Shown in pieces: positions 4,974 through 12,936 of a stretch of DNA of 57,054 bases (its first letter is position 1; each line of letters starts with the position of its first letter). Location: IMG/VR virus record IMGVR_UViG_3300046787_000098, positions 1-57,054 of that record; one strand, 5' to 3'. The notes beneath the pieces were generated by a model. It was not told the DNA's origin. It searched no databases and was given only the letters and a program-made list of their open reading frames with translations. Both the position numbers and the translations under genes were made by a program. The DNA is from a virus.

Positions 4974-5344
4974 ACAAAGAACAATTACTTGACCAATTTG
5001 CAATTGAGGCAATGAAGGCAATTCAACGTCAAGAGGGTATGGTTGCTGTGCATAACGTAGCACTACGCGCTTATGGAATTGCAGAAAAAATGTTGGAATG
5101 CAGGCAAACGGTTTTAGACAATTGGGCATTGAAGGATGCAATTGTTGAAGATGGCATTGAAAAACTTGAATTGACTGTACGGTCTGAGCACTGTTTAAAA
5201 GCTGAGGGCATTTACACCATAACGCAACTGCTCACATACTCTGATATTGGCTTGCTTAGGGTACCTAATTTGGGACGCAAAAGCCTTAGAGAAATTATTG
5301 AGCAATTAGATGCACGTGGATTGAAGTTAAGGGGGCAAGCATGA
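4970..5344 (+). CDS. RNA polymerase alpha-CTD-like protein, 124 aa
   Basis: Residues about 63-121 closely match the C-terminal domain of the bacterial RNA polymerase alpha subunit. LELTVRSEHCLKAEGI aligns with the host LELTVRSANCLKAE, and VPNLGRKSLREI with TPNLGKKSLTEI. The DNA-contacting Arg265, Gly296, Lys298 and Ser299 equivalents (R71, G102, K104, S105) are kept; Asn268 is His74. Residues 1-60 are a separate helical domain and there is no alpha N-terminal domain, so it cannot assemble polymerase. It may bind UP elements or activators in place of host alpha-CTD (inference). It overlaps both neighbours by 4 bp. Confidence 0.85.
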   Translation: MNKEQLLDQFAIEAMKAIQRQEGMVAVHNVALRAYGIAEKMLECRQTVLDNWALKDAIVEDGIEKLELTVRSEHCLKAEGIYTITQLLTYSDIGLLRVPNLGRKSLREIIEQLDARGLKLRGQA

Positions 5345-5433
5345 ATGACAAAGACTTCGAGCGCCTCTACATCATTCTGTTTGTAGCTGGTTTGGCAATT
5401 TCCCTATACGACCTTTTTATCTGGAGACCCTAA
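5341..5433 (+). CDS. Tiny single-pass membrane protein, 30 aa
   Basis: The ATG overlaps the TGA of the alpha-CTD gene (ATGA), and the TAA overlaps the next ATG (TAATG). The product is MNDKDFERLY followed by a hydrophobic helix (IILFVAGLAISLYDLFIW). Coupling on both sides is the main support. The function is unknown. Confidence 0.6.
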   Translation: MNDKDFERLYIILFVAGLAISLYDLFIWRP

Positions 5434-5642
5434 TGAATTTACAAGACGTACTCTGGTTCGACACCAGTAAGGGTCGCATTGGCGTGCTGATGGTGCTTGA
5501 CTGGCACACAGAACAGCTTCACTACTACCTTGGCATCGCTGATGGCATGAATTCCAACATTGACATCAACCACATCTATAACGGCGGCGTGAAGCTCCCT
5601 GATGCTGTGGGCATGAACTTCTTCTTCGGGGAGTCAGAGTGA
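5433..5642 (+). CDS. Hypothetical protein, 69 aa
   Basis: I do not recognise it. It is a compact protein with aromatic and acidic residues (VLWFDTSKGRIGVLMVLDWH) and predicted beta strands in the first half. It lacks membrane segments or metal motifs. It is coupled to the preceding 30-residue gene by TAATG, and its TGA overlaps the next GTG. Its presence in the tightly packed early operon is the main evidence that it is translated. Confidence 0.65.
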   Translation: MNLQDVLWFDTSKGRIGVLMVLDWHTEQLHYYLGIADGMNSNIDINHIYNGGVKLPDAVGMNFFFGESE

Positions 5643-5812
5643 TCACCATGGCAACAAATCAAGAGTACGAAGACTGGAAAAAAGACCCTGTTGCACAGCA
5701 GGAATACACAAAATATTTACTTGAGGAAGCACAAAAAACAGACCCCAAAGCAATTGAATTTATCAACCAATTTACTAGCCAATTTAACAAAATCTTTAAG
5801 GAAAAATCATGA
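5639..5812 (+). CDS. Small charged helical protein, about 57 aa
   Basis: A GTG at 5639, five bases after GGGGAG, overlaps the previous stop. An in-frame ATG at 5648 is the alternative (54 residues). The product is Lys/Glu/Gln-rich and helical (ending FTSQFNKIFKEKS). The TGA overlaps the start of the SSB-like gene (ATGA). It is a probable early accessory protein of unknown function. Confidence 0.6.
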   Translation: MITMATNQEYEDWKKDPVAQQEYTKYLLEEAQKTDPKAIEFINQFTSQFNKIFKEKS

Positions 5813-6465
5813 GTTTTATCGTAGAAAACACGTCCACTGGTGGCGACTTCAAACCAGTACCCGCAGGTCTTCACCTTGCACGTTGCTACCGAATCATTGA
5901 CCTTGGAACCCAGCGTTCTGAGTACGAGGGCATTGAGAAGCACCAGCGCAAGATCATGCTGGGCTGGGAACTGCATGGCAAGGACGACGAAGGCGACGAG
6001 CTGGTGACCGAGCGTGGCGATCCCCTTGCGATCTTCAAGAACTACACGCTGAGCTGGAACGACAAAGCCAACCTGCGGATTGACCTCCAGAACTGGCGTA
6101 ACAAGCCCTTCACAGAGGAAGAGATGCGTCGTTTTGACATCCAGACCATCTTGGGTGCGTGGTGCATGTTGACCGTGATCCAGAGGCCGGGGAAAAACGG
6201 CAAGCTCTACGCCAACGTCAAGGCTGTATCTCCTGTTCCGTCTGTCATCAAGTCCGCAGGTCTCCCTCCAGCGATCAACGTGAACCAAGTGTTCCGTTTG
6301 GCTGACCCTGACCTCGAGCTTTACGAGACCTTCGGTAAGGGCCTCAAGGCGATGATTGAGGCTTCTCCTGAGTGGCAGGCTTTCCAAGGCAAGAAAAGCG
6401 CTCCAAACCCCGTTAAAACGCCTTCCAGCGGCTTTGACGACATGGACGACGACCTGCCCTTCTGA
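5809..6465 (+). CDS. Phage single-stranded DNA-binding-like protein with acidic tail, 218 aa
   Basis: The body (residues about 1-150) resembles phage proteins often annotated as ssDNA-binding or DUF669-type. There is a GWEL segment, an FKNYTLSWNDKANLRIDL stretch and strand-rich composition. The C-terminus is GFDDMDDDLPF, the hallmark acidic tip of bacterial SSB that binds host replication and repair enzymes. A Pro/Ser/Lys linker precedes it. It probably coats phage ssDNA during replication or recombination and recruits host factors. The PD-(D/E)XK nuclease gene three genes downstream and RusA in the other early operon fit a recombination-dependent replication set. Confidence 0.8.
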   Translation: MSFIVENTSTGGDFKPVPAGLHLARCYRIIDLGTQRSEYEGIEKHQRKIMLGWELHGKDDEGDELVTERGDPLAIFKNYTLSWNDKANLRIDLQNWRNKPFTEEEMRRFDIQTILGAWCMLTVIQRPGKNGKLYANVKAVSPVPSVIKSAGLPPAINVNQVFRLADPDLELYETFGKGLKAMIEASPEWQAFQGKKSAPNPVKTPSSGFDDMDDDLPF

Positions 6466-6467
6466 TC

Positions 6468-6830
6468 ATGAAACACGAACGGGACGAATTAACACTTGAC
6501 CTGTTTGGGGGGCACCTGCCCCCTCCTACGGGCTTACAGCTTGGTCACGCCTTGGCAAAGGTTGCGGCTGATAACGCTGGTGAGGACTGGAAAAAGATTG
6601 CCTACGAGACGTTTGTCCAGTATGCACGTATGCACCACGAGTTCACCACAGAGCAAGTTAGGGCTGACAGCTTGGACGTTCCAACTCCTCCTGAGCCTCG
6701 TGCTTGGGGGCACATTGTGAACATGGCAAAGAAAAACAACATCATCGAATTCGCAGGGATCACGACAGCTACGAGCCGCAAGGTGCATGGCATGAGAGTG
6801 ACGCTGTGGAGATCAAAGATTAACTACTAA
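6468..6830 (+). CDS. Conserved phage protein next to SSB, possible winged helix, 120 aa
   Basis: The arrangement of an ALAKVAADNAGEDWKK helix, FVQYARMHHEFTTEQVRAD, PEPRAWGHIVNMAKKNNIIE and a final VTLWRS strand matches a widespread phage family of unknown function near replication genes. The pattern of helices followed by a short hairpin would suit a winged-helix DNA-binding fold. It starts two bases after the SSB-like stop and is probably co-translated. Its role may be in replication, inferred from position. Confidence 0.7.
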   Translation: MKHERDELTLDLFGGHLPPPTGLQLGHALAKVAADNAGEDWKKIAYETFVQYARMHHEFTTEQVRADSLDVPTPPEPRAWGHIVNMAKKNNIIEFAGITTATSRKVHGMRVTLWRSKINY

Positions 6831-6837
6831 GGACAAC

Positions 6838-7038
6838 ATGAGATATAGCACTGCAAAACCAACACTGAAAGCCAATTGGTCTGAGGGATCTGGCGAAATC
6901 GGCAACCTTGAAGAGTGGCGCAAGCACGACATGATGCTACGCGCTGACCTGCTTCAAGACTGGATTCACGATCTGGAGCAAGAGTATCACCGTACCCTTG
7001 AGGAATGCTTTCCCAAAAAGCTGAAGGCGGTCAAATGA
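6838..7038 (+). CDS. Hypothetical protein, 66 aa
   Basis: I do not recognise the family. The C-terminal two thirds are a charged helix (RADLLQDWIHDLEQEYHRTL). The ATG has AAGGAC six bases upstream, and the stop overlaps the nuclease start (ATGA at 7035-7038). It is likely a small soluble early protein, possibly partnering the nuclease. Confidence 0.68.
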   Translation: MRYSTAKPTLKANWSEGSGEIGNLEEWRKHDMMLRADLLQDWIHDLEQEYHRTLEECFPKKLKAVK

Positions 7039-7796
7039 GTATTACCGTACGAGCCAGCGAATCATCCCATTGGTACACCCGTGAAGGGCAACCAAAATAC
7101 ACCGTAGAAGCCAAGAACGGCAACCTGCGGAACACGACTCTAGCTGATGCACGCAAGATGAACCTTGTGCCGTCGGTGACGACGATCATAGGCTGTGCCG
7201 CGAAGCCCGGCCTCGAGGCGTGGAAGCTCAACCAAATGATGTTGGCCTCCATGACCCTGCCACGGGCGCCAGAGGAATCTGAAGAGCTGTACGTTCAGCG
7301 AGTCATCAAAGACTCCCGTGAACACGCCCGTGCCGCCGCCCAGAGGGGTACAGAGGTTCACACGGCTCTTGAGAGCTGGTACGAAGGCGTCATGGTGGCT
7401 GACATGGTCGACTACCAGATGGGCACTGGTCAGGCTGTCAAGGAGGCTTTTGGTGAGCCTACGTGGCACTCAGAGAAGTCGTTCTGTCATGAGATGGGGT
7501 TTGGCGGCAAGCTTGACCTGCACTCAGAGGATGGAGATGGCATCGTCATCGACTTCAAGACGAAGGAATTCACCGACCCCGCAAAGGTAGATGCATACGA
7601 CGAACATCTGATGCAACTTGCCGCTTACAGGATTGGATTGAATCTACCCAAGGCACGCTGTGCGAATGTGTTCGTATCGGTGAGTGAGCCGGGGCTGGTG
7701 GTGGTCAAAGAGTGGACGCAAGAAGACCTTGACCGTGGATGGGAAATGTTCAACAGCTTGCTCAAGTACTGGCAGGCAAAAAATAAACACAAATGA
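7035..7796 (+). CDS. PD-(D/E)XK superfamily nuclease (RecB/Cas4-like exonuclease), 253 aa
   Basis: The full RecB-family motif series is visible: G105-x3-H109 (RGTEVH), E147, D161 (GGKLDL), D173-x-K175 (VIDFKTK) and Q194-x3-Y198 (QLAAY). These make a Mg-dependent exonuclease active site, here probably for resecting phage DNA ends with the SSB-like protein two genes upstream. There is no Cys quartet, so no Cas4-type Fe-S cluster. I chose the ATG at 7035, which overlaps the previous stop and has GAAGGCGG upstream, over one at 7005. An SSAP annealing protein, a usual partner, is not recognisable nearby. Confidence 0.85.
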   Translation: MSITVRASESSHWYTREGQPKYTVEAKNGNLRNTTLADARKMNLVPSVTTIIGCAAKPGLEAWKLNQMMLASMTLPRAPEESEELYVQRVIKDSREHARAAAQRGTEVHTALESWYEGVMVADMVDYQMGTGQAVKEAFGEPTWHSEKSFCHEMGFGGKLDLHSEDGDGIVIDFKTKEFTDPAKVDAYDEHLMQLAAYRIGLNLPKARCANVFVSVSEPGLVVVKEWTQEDLDRGWEMFNSLLKYWQAKNKHK

Positions 7797-7810
7797 AGGA
7801 GTTAACTCTT

Positions 7811-7978
7811 ATGGACGAACTGTTACCGATTATTTTGATTGGCTGGGTCATAGCCTCTTGGCTCACCCACATCATCGTCTGTCTCAAGACAGCCTCTTGG
7901 GGCTTTCTGATTGCTGGCGCGATCCTCTTCCCCATCGCTTGGATTCACGGCACAGCCATTTGGCTTGGTCTCGTTTAA
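7811..7978 (+). CDS. Two-pass membrane protein, 55 aa
   Basis: Two hydrophobic helices are visible: residues about 4-24 (LLPIILIGWVIASWLTHIIV) and 30-52 (WGFLIAGAILFPIAWIHG), with a short loop between. An ATG at 7793 overlaps the nuclease stop, but AAGGAG nine bases before 7811 marks that ATG as the better start. The function is unknown; it is an early membrane protein, not a recognisable holin. Confidence 0.7.
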   Translation: MDELLPIILIGWVIASWLTHIIVCLKTASWGFLIAGAILFPIAWIHGTAIWLGLV

Positions 7979-7988
7979 GGAAAAAATC

Positions 7989-8246
7989 ATGTTCATTTCA
8001 TACACAGAAAAACTGCATTTGCTTGACAAAGTTAAATTACTCGACTCGCTGATCAAAGAGGTCAGCCTCATGGCTACCGAGATCACCATGCTCAAGGCAA
8101 AGATCAAGGTTTTAGAGGGCGCAAAGGTTGCCCCTAAGAAGCAAACCACAGCGGCTCAGAGAGCTAAACAGCGTGAATACATGCGCAAGTACAAGGCACG
8201 CAAAAAGGCTGAGAAAGCCGCTCAATTAGCGCAGGTGGTTGCATGA
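7989..8246 (+). CDS. Coiled-coil protein with basic C-terminus, 85 aa
   Basis: Residues about 8-47 form a leucine-rich coiled coil. The C-terminus is strongly basic (AAQRAKQREYMRKYKARKK), consistent with nucleic-acid binding. The ATG at 7989 has AAGGA upstream; a longer ORF from 7911 overlaps the membrane gene and is rejected. The stop overlaps the next ATG. The function is unknown. Confidence 0.7.
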   Translation: MFISYTEKLHLLDKVKLLDSLIKEVSLMATEITMLKAKIKVLEGAKVAPKKQTTAAQRAKQREYMRKYKARKKAEKAAQLAQVVA

Positions 8247-8470
8247 ATCCATACCTGACTCCAGACGAGATCAAAGAAGCGTTTCGCAAGATCTACCTTG
8301 AGGAGAACCACGACTTCCTCGAGGAAGACCTTCAAAAGCTTGCTGACGGCTTCATCATGGCGGCGGCTCCTATGATCATCAGAACTGAGCGCGATATGTG
8401 CATCAAGTTTGTCAATTCACTCAACACCAATGTGGCTCGTGCTCTTGGTGAGTACCGAGAGAACCTATGA
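8243..8470 (+). CDS. Small helical protein, distant EREACA family, 75 aa
   Basis: A helical protein with LTPDEIKEAFRKIY, then LQKLADGFIMAA and a TERDMCIKFV segment. The last parallels the ER-x-AC helix of the small proteins at 1495, 2027 and 4653. It is coupled by 4-bp overlaps to both neighbours. The function is unknown. Confidence 0.65.
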   Translation: MNPYLTPDEIKEAFRKIYLEENHDFLEEDLQKLADGFIMAAAPMIIRTERDMCIKFVNSLNTNVARALGEYRENL

Positions 8471-8694
8471 CACCCAAGCAGTTCGTCAATGAGCTGTTTG
8501 GCGAGGATTGGAAGCCCTCACAGCTTCCAGTCTTCCTTGACCAAATTAAGGCTTGGTCAGAGGATGCTCAGAGGTACTACGTTGTACGTGACTTCTCAAA
8601 AGACTTGGAGTGGGAAACTGATCCCCGTCTGCGTGTGAAGTTCGGGGAATTTGACGACCTTGTGGATGCCAAGCGCTTCGAGCAAGAGCTATAA
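8467..8694 (+). CDS. Hypothetical acidic protein, 75 aa, last gene of the plus operon
   Basis: I do not recognise it. It is an acidic, aromatic-rich small protein (MTPKQFVNELFGEDWKPSQL, later a DFSKDLEWETDPRLRV strand region). The ATG overlaps the preceding TGA. The stop runs into the converging terminator at 8693-8718, so this closes the operon. Confidence 0.68.
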   Translation: MTPKQFVNELFGEDWKPSQLPVFLDQIKAWSEDAQRYYVVRDFSKDLEWETDPRLRVKFGEFDDLVDAKRFEQEL

Positions 8695-8718
8695 AAAAAG
8701 CCCCCGTTTTAGGGGGGC
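8693..8718 (-). terminator. Strong intrinsic terminator of the late operon
   Basis: On the minus strand GCCCCC (8713-8718 complement), a seven-base loop and GGGGGC (8700-8705 complement) are followed by seven Ts. It ends the minus-strand late transcript 40 bp after the SLT-domain gene. On the plus strand no T-run follows, so it works mainly in one direction. Confidence 0.88.
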
Positions 8719-8757
8719 AAATTCATAGGCAACTGCGATTAGCTCTATGAAGGACAA

Positions 8758-10314
8758 TCAAGGCAAAGGGGTTCCCAAGGGGTCTGTGTTGGATAGAGAC
8801 CTCATGATCGTGTCACGGTACTCAGCAGGGTTACGCTCGATCTCTTGCTTTTGACGGCGCACGTCACGGATGATTGGTGCGCCGATTGACAAAGGAATAG
8901 CCAGAGGTGCAACAGGCGGGATGAATGAGCCTACAGTGCCAGCCATACCTAAGCCAGTTAAGGCGAGGTCAGTGTAGTCAGGCTGAGATACACCCATGCC
9001 GTGGAAGAACTCTGGTGCTTCGTAGCCAAGGTTTGCGCCAGCCAACGGTGCTGAGACGATAGGCAAGCGACCAGCAAAGCGACTTGTTCGGCTTGCCAAG
9101 TCCTTCAGCTCTTCGACAGATGGGCCAACATTTCCAGAAGACTTCATCATGTTGACAAACAACTCTTTTGTGGCGTCCAGACCTGACATCTTGGGGACGA
9201 CAGGCACAGGAGGCTTAGCTCCACCGATCTCGCCTGCTGGGCCACGGGGGCCAAGTGTTGGGGCAGGGGAGGATCTGTTGTACAAAACGCCGCTGGGCGA
9301 GGAGGTCATCCCCGGCTGTTGCGCAAAGAACGTCGGCGCCTCTTGGGTCACCTGACCTGTCTGACGCAGAATTTGAGCGATCTTCTCAGCTTCAGCCTTA
9401 GCCGCCGCCTGCTGTGATGTCTCCACGTTGTAGCCAGTCTGACGTGCACGACCCGTAGTCCCCAAGTCTCCAGTTGTACCTTGAAGGATACGTGTGGCCT
9501 GTGGGTCGCCAGAAGGCAGTCCACCCATTTGTGGAGGGGTAGGTGCACCACCACCCACAGGAGCGCCTGTAGGGGGCATAGGAGCGCCTCCAGAGGGCAT
9601 CTGTGGAGGCATTTGAGCGGCTAGCCTGTCGACCATGCCACCGATCTTGGTCATAGCTTTACCGCCCTCAACCTTGACCTGCGCAGGACTACCCACTGCA
9701 AGACCAGCTCCAGCGCCATAGAGCGACATCATTTTCTTTTCGTCTTGAGCGGCTTCACGTGATGCCGCCATCTCTTCGTCCAACTTGATCTGACGAAGCT
9801 GTGCCTCAGTGGGTTGCGACACATCCACAGGAGGTTTAGCGGCTTCTGGGGCGCCAGTAGCCTCAACAGGCTCAGAGGCTTCAAATGTGCCAAAGCCTTT
9901 AAGGGCTTGAAGGTATTCTTTGGTGCGAGGGCCAAGCTTTTCGCCAGCGGCAAGAGAAGCAATAACGTCTGGGCCGCTGTGGTAGAACGCCGCAGTCAGC
10001 TTTGGATCGTTGCCAGTGACCGTCAAACCTTCCTTGATGTACTGAACACCAGCCTCAATGTTCTTGGCTGTGTCACGCAGATCTTTTTCAGAAAAGCCCA
10101 TGCCCTTGCCAGTCTTTGGCAGAACCTGCATCAAACCTACAGCACCGTCCTCACTGTCTTTCACGTCAGGACGAAGGCTACTTTCCTTGAATGCAATAGA
10201 GATTGCAAGCGCAGGCGGCACACCCATCTCTTTGGCTTTAACAGCCACTTGACGAGCGTACTCAAGTTGGTCTTTGTCCAAAGTGTCTAGAAACGCGAGT
10301 TTATTTTGCGCCAT
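8758..10314 (-). CDS. Virion protein with lytic transglycosylase (SLT) domain, 518 aa
   Basis: Residues about 15-135 are an SLT goose-lysozyme-like domain: the catalytic FKESS motif (E44), GAVGLMQVLPKTG, NIEAGVQYI and AFYHSGPDV. It cuts peptidoglycan between MurNAc and GlcNAc. A long Pro/Gly/Ala-rich linker (about 140-380) leads to a C-terminal hydrophobic stretch (about 420-495: IVSAPLAG, LTGLGMAGTVG, PVAPLAIPLSIGAPI). This suggests a protein ejected with the DNA that opens the cell wall and enters the membrane. It is the last late gene, next to two helical ejection-type proteins. Confidence 0.82.
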   Translation of the reverse strand: MAQNKLAFLDTLDKDQLEYARQVAVKAKEMGVPPALAISIAFKESSLRPDVKDSEDGAVGLMQVLPKTGKGMGFSEKDLRDTAKNIEAGVQYIKEGLTVTGNDPKLTAAFYHSGPDVIASLAAGEKLGPRTKEYLQALKGFGTFEASEPVEATGAPEAAKPPVDVSQPTEAQLRQIKLDEEMAASREAAQDEKKMMSLYGAGAGLAVGSPAQVKVEGGKAMTKIGGMVDRLAAQMPPQMPSGGAPMPPTGAPVGGGAPTPPQMGGLPSGDPQATRILQGTTGDLGTTGRARQTGYNVETSQQAAAKAEAEKIAQILRQTGQVTQEAPTFFAQQPGMTSSPSGVLYNRSSPAPTLGPRGPAGEIGGAKPPVPVVPKMSGLDATKELFVNMMKSSGNVGPSVEELKDLASRTSRFAGRLPIVSAPLAGANLGYEAPEFFHGMGVSQPDYTDLALTGLGMAGTVGSFIPPVAPLAIPLSIGAPIIRDVRRQKQEIERNPAEYRDTIMRSLSNTDPLGTPLP

Positions 10315-10316
10315 GT

Positions 10317-12005
10317 TTACTCCAGCTCTTTGTCAAGGTTTTTCCGCGCTTCGCTCACATCAGGCTTGCCAGTTGGTCTGGGTTTTGTAGACACTGCGCC
10401 AGCTTTACTGCGAACCCAAGAATCGTAGCTCTTCTCAAGCTTCTTGTATTCAGGCGTGCTGGTGTACTGCAAGTACGTGCCGCGTGGGTTAGCGCCAACA
10501 TAGTCTTTGTAGCCTTCAAGGCGGTCTCTGTCAAAGTCAGCACGCTTGCCAACAAACTGGGCGCGAAGCTTCAAGACCTCTGGGCTGTTAGACACAGTGC
10601 CAGTGCCAGCCGCTCTGGAGATCATGCGTTCACCTTCGGTGATCTGTCCTTGTTTGCTCATGAACATGCGGGTGTAAGCCAACTCGACGTTAGCCATGTC
10701 TGCACCCACCAACTGAACGGCATCGATGTCAGTCTGCTTGATCTTAGGGTCGGCTTGACGGACAGCGTCTTCCCATGCGGGGACAGTCACACCACGAGAG
10801 TTGGCGCGAATGCCTTGGCTGACGACGGTGTTGATCGCGGACAGGAGCCCGGGCTTCTTGAAGATGCCAAAGCCCTTCGGATTCGCACTAACCTTCTCGT
10901 AGATTGAGTTGGCTGAGTTCGACAGGTCACGCGCCATGCTGATTTCAACAGGCGCCTCTTTACGAAGCTCCACCTCAGTCTTAGCAGTACCAACAGCCAG
11001 CTCTTTGTTGCCAGCCGCTTCAGCTTCAGCTTGTTCTGCGGTTGGCCTCTGTGTTGGCGCACCAGCAGGAGCCGCACCAGTAGGTGTACCGCTAGGTGTA
11101 GATGGCGCGGCAGTCTTGGGTTCAGGGCCAAACATAATCATCTTGGCAATCTTGGCGTAATCATCCGCATCTTGCGCGTTGCCAAGCATGGTCGCGTATG
11201 TTGCAGGAATCTCTACACTGCCATAGCCATGGATGTAAGTCTTGGTTGGTGTTGGATCGAAGCCAAACTTCTGACCAGTCGCTAGGTTAACGCCAGATGT
11301 ACCAGCTTGATTGACCTGAATGTTTTTGCGACGATTTTCAAAGATGTCTTTGCGGATCTCGTACGGATCTTTGCCAGCGGCTAGACCTCGTTTGTAATCC
11401 ATCTTTTCTTGCGGAGTAAAGCCTTCAGGTTGTGCAGGGAACAACTGAGTTCCAGCAGGAGCTGATGGAGCTTGAGGAGCCTGAGCCATAGGAGCCGCTT
11501 GAGGGGCCGCTTGAGGAGCCGTAGACAAAGGTGCTTGAATAGCAGGAGCGGCAGGTGCTTGAGCAGTAGGCAAAGCTCCAGCAGGTGCTGAAGGAGCTGG
11601 CTGTGGGGCTGGTTGAGGAGCTATTGCTGGAGGCTTGGTGTAAGGGGAATCTCCGCCCAAGTCCTCGTTGATAGCACGTTGCCGTGCCTCAGCTTGTTTT
11701 GTCTGCATCTCAGTCTGGACGCCTTGCTGAGCCATCTCTAGGCGCATCTTAGCCATCTCCATGATGCGCTTTTCTTCAGCGGCTTGGGCTGGGCCAACAG
11801 AGGCGGCTACGTTGCCTAATGACTCGCCAAAAGAACCAGTCTTTGTAGGCGCAAGAAAGCCTTGAGCCATGGCAAGCATGGTGGGGTCAAACAAACGATT
11901 GCTTCGCTCTTCAAACTTCTCTCGAGCATTCTTTTGAGCGTCGAGATATTCTTGCATGGCATCACTGCCAATGACATTCGTAAAATCTGGTGCTTTAGTT
12001 GCCAT
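10317..12005 (-). CDS. Probable DNA-ejection/internal virion protein, 562 aa
   Basis: No family is recognised with certainty. The N-terminus is helical and Gln/Met-rich (about 15-110). Residues about 120-200 are a Pro/Ala/Gln linker (repeated APQ, QAPA). The C-terminal half is helical, with a LVGADMANVELAYTRMFMS segment. Size, composition and position between the SLT protein and another helical protein fit the internal or ejection proteins of podoviruses such as P22 gp7, gp16 and gp20. It starts 10 bp after the stop of the preceding gene. The role is inferred from context. Confidence 0.6.
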   Translation of the reverse strand: MATKAPDFTNVIGSDAMQEYLDAQKNAREKFEERSNRLFDPTMLAMAQGFLAPTKTGSFGESLGNVAASVGPAQAAEEKRIMEMAKMRLEMAQQGVQTEMQTKQAEARQRAINEDLGGDSPYTKPPAIAPQPAPQPAPSAPAGALPTAQAPAAPAIQAPLSTAPQAAPQAAPMAQAPQAPSAPAGTQLFPAQPEGFTPQEKMDYKRGLAAGKDPYEIRKDIFENRRKNIQVNQAGTSGVNLATGQKFGFDPTPTKTYIHGYGSVEIPATYATMLGNAQDADDYAKIAKMIMFGPEPKTAAPSTPSGTPTGAAPAGAPTQRPTAEQAEAEAAGNKELAVGTAKTEVELRKEAPVEISMARDLSNSANSIYEKVSANPKGFGIFKKPGLLSAINTVVSQGIRANSRGVTVPAWEDAVRQADPKIKQTDIDAVQLVGADMANVELAYTRMFMSKQGQITEGERMISRAAGTGTVSNSPEVLKLRAQFVGKRADFDRDRLEGYKDYVGANPRGTYLQYTSTPEYKKLEKSYDSWVRSKAGAVSTKPRPTGKPDVSEARKNLDKELE

Positions 12006-12015
12006 GTTTTACGCC

Positions 12016-12927
12016 TCAGGTTGGGCCAGACAATTGCTCTGGGCCACTTGAAAATTGGTTGCCAACAAAATTCAGCGCCTTATCAAGCCAACCAGTATCT
12101 TTGGAGTTTGTGCCGCTTGCAAGTACGGAACCTAAGCCACCAATCTGTGACAAGATGGATGGGCCGTAGGAGCTGGCTGGGCCTTTGTAGGTCTCTGTCG
12201 TTACCGTTGGGTACGTATAACCACGCATCAGGGCGGCGACGTTTGTAGCGTTGGTCAATGGTGCATTGATCTCGGCTTGTTGCTGAGCTTGCTCGATAGC
12301 ACCAATGTCAGTGGCTGACTTCAAACCAGTGGTAGCGGCTTGCTGTTCTTGAGCGCCCAGAGTGCCTAGCATTTGACCTGCTTGTGTCTGACCACTCATC
12401 TCACGCAAAGCGGCATCAAGAGACGACTGGTATGCCGCCATCTTGGCTTTGTTTTGCTCTTGCAGAAGTGTTGTATTGGCGTCACCCAAGGTCTGACCCA
12501 AGGCGCCAGCATAACGCTGACTGCCCAATCCACCAGAACCAACGAAGCCAGCCTTAAGCTGGGGCAGAAGGTTACGTTGGACGTTCTGGGCGCTACGGGT
12601 AGCCATGTCTTCTGTGACAGCGGCTTCGTAGGGGTTGTAGAACTTGTTGATGTCAGCTTGATCTACACCAGCGCCAGCCTGCCCAGCCGTATAGGCGGCG
12701 TCCATGGGGCTTTGGTAGCGTGTGAGAGCAGTTGGTGCGGCGGTAATCGCCTGCGTCTGCAAAGTGCTCAGAGGAGCTACCAGTTGGTCAGCGGGTTTTG
12801 CAAGGGCTGTTTGACCAGCCGATGCGACGTCTTCCAGATACTTCGTCAGGTAGTCAGGAGCTTTAGCCGCCGTTTCTCTAAACGTCTCAACATTTGGTGG
12901 TGCGTCACCTTGGAATAAGCTTGCCAT
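12016..12927 (-). CDS. Helical Ala/Gln-rich virion protein, probable ejection protein, 303 aa
   Basis: It is almost wholly helical, with high Ala, Gln, Thr and Gly. The segment LLPQLKAGFVGSGGLGSQRY lies near residue 130 and many Gln-Ala runs follow. Proteins of this type (Gly-rich break, helical flanks) sit in the tail or ejection module of freshwater podophages. It lies between the 1907-residue protein and the 562-residue protein, all on one transcript with gaps of about 10 bp. No enzyme motif is visible. Confidence 0.6.
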   Translation of the reverse strand: MASLFQGDAPPNVETFRETAAKAPDYLTKYLEDVASAGQTALAKPADQLVAPLSTLQTQAITAAPTALTRYQSPMDAAYTAGQAGAGVDQADINKFYNPYEAAVTEDMATRSAQNVQRNLLPQLKAGFVGSGGLGSQRYAGALGQTLGDANTTLLQEQNKAKMAAYQSSLDAALREMSGQTQAGQMLGTLGAQEQQAATTGLKSATDIGAIEQAQQQAEINAPLTNATNVAALMRGYTYPTVTTETYKGPASSYGPSILSQIGGLGSVLASGTNSKDTGWLDKALNFVGNQFSSGPEQLSGPT

Positions 12928-12936
12928 TTTTGCTCC

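Noticed and set aside
5659-6387. A 242-codon minus-strand ORF opposite the SSB-like gene
   Set aside because: The plus-strand gene carries the SSB acidic tail and fits the operon; the antisense frame has no recognisable motif.
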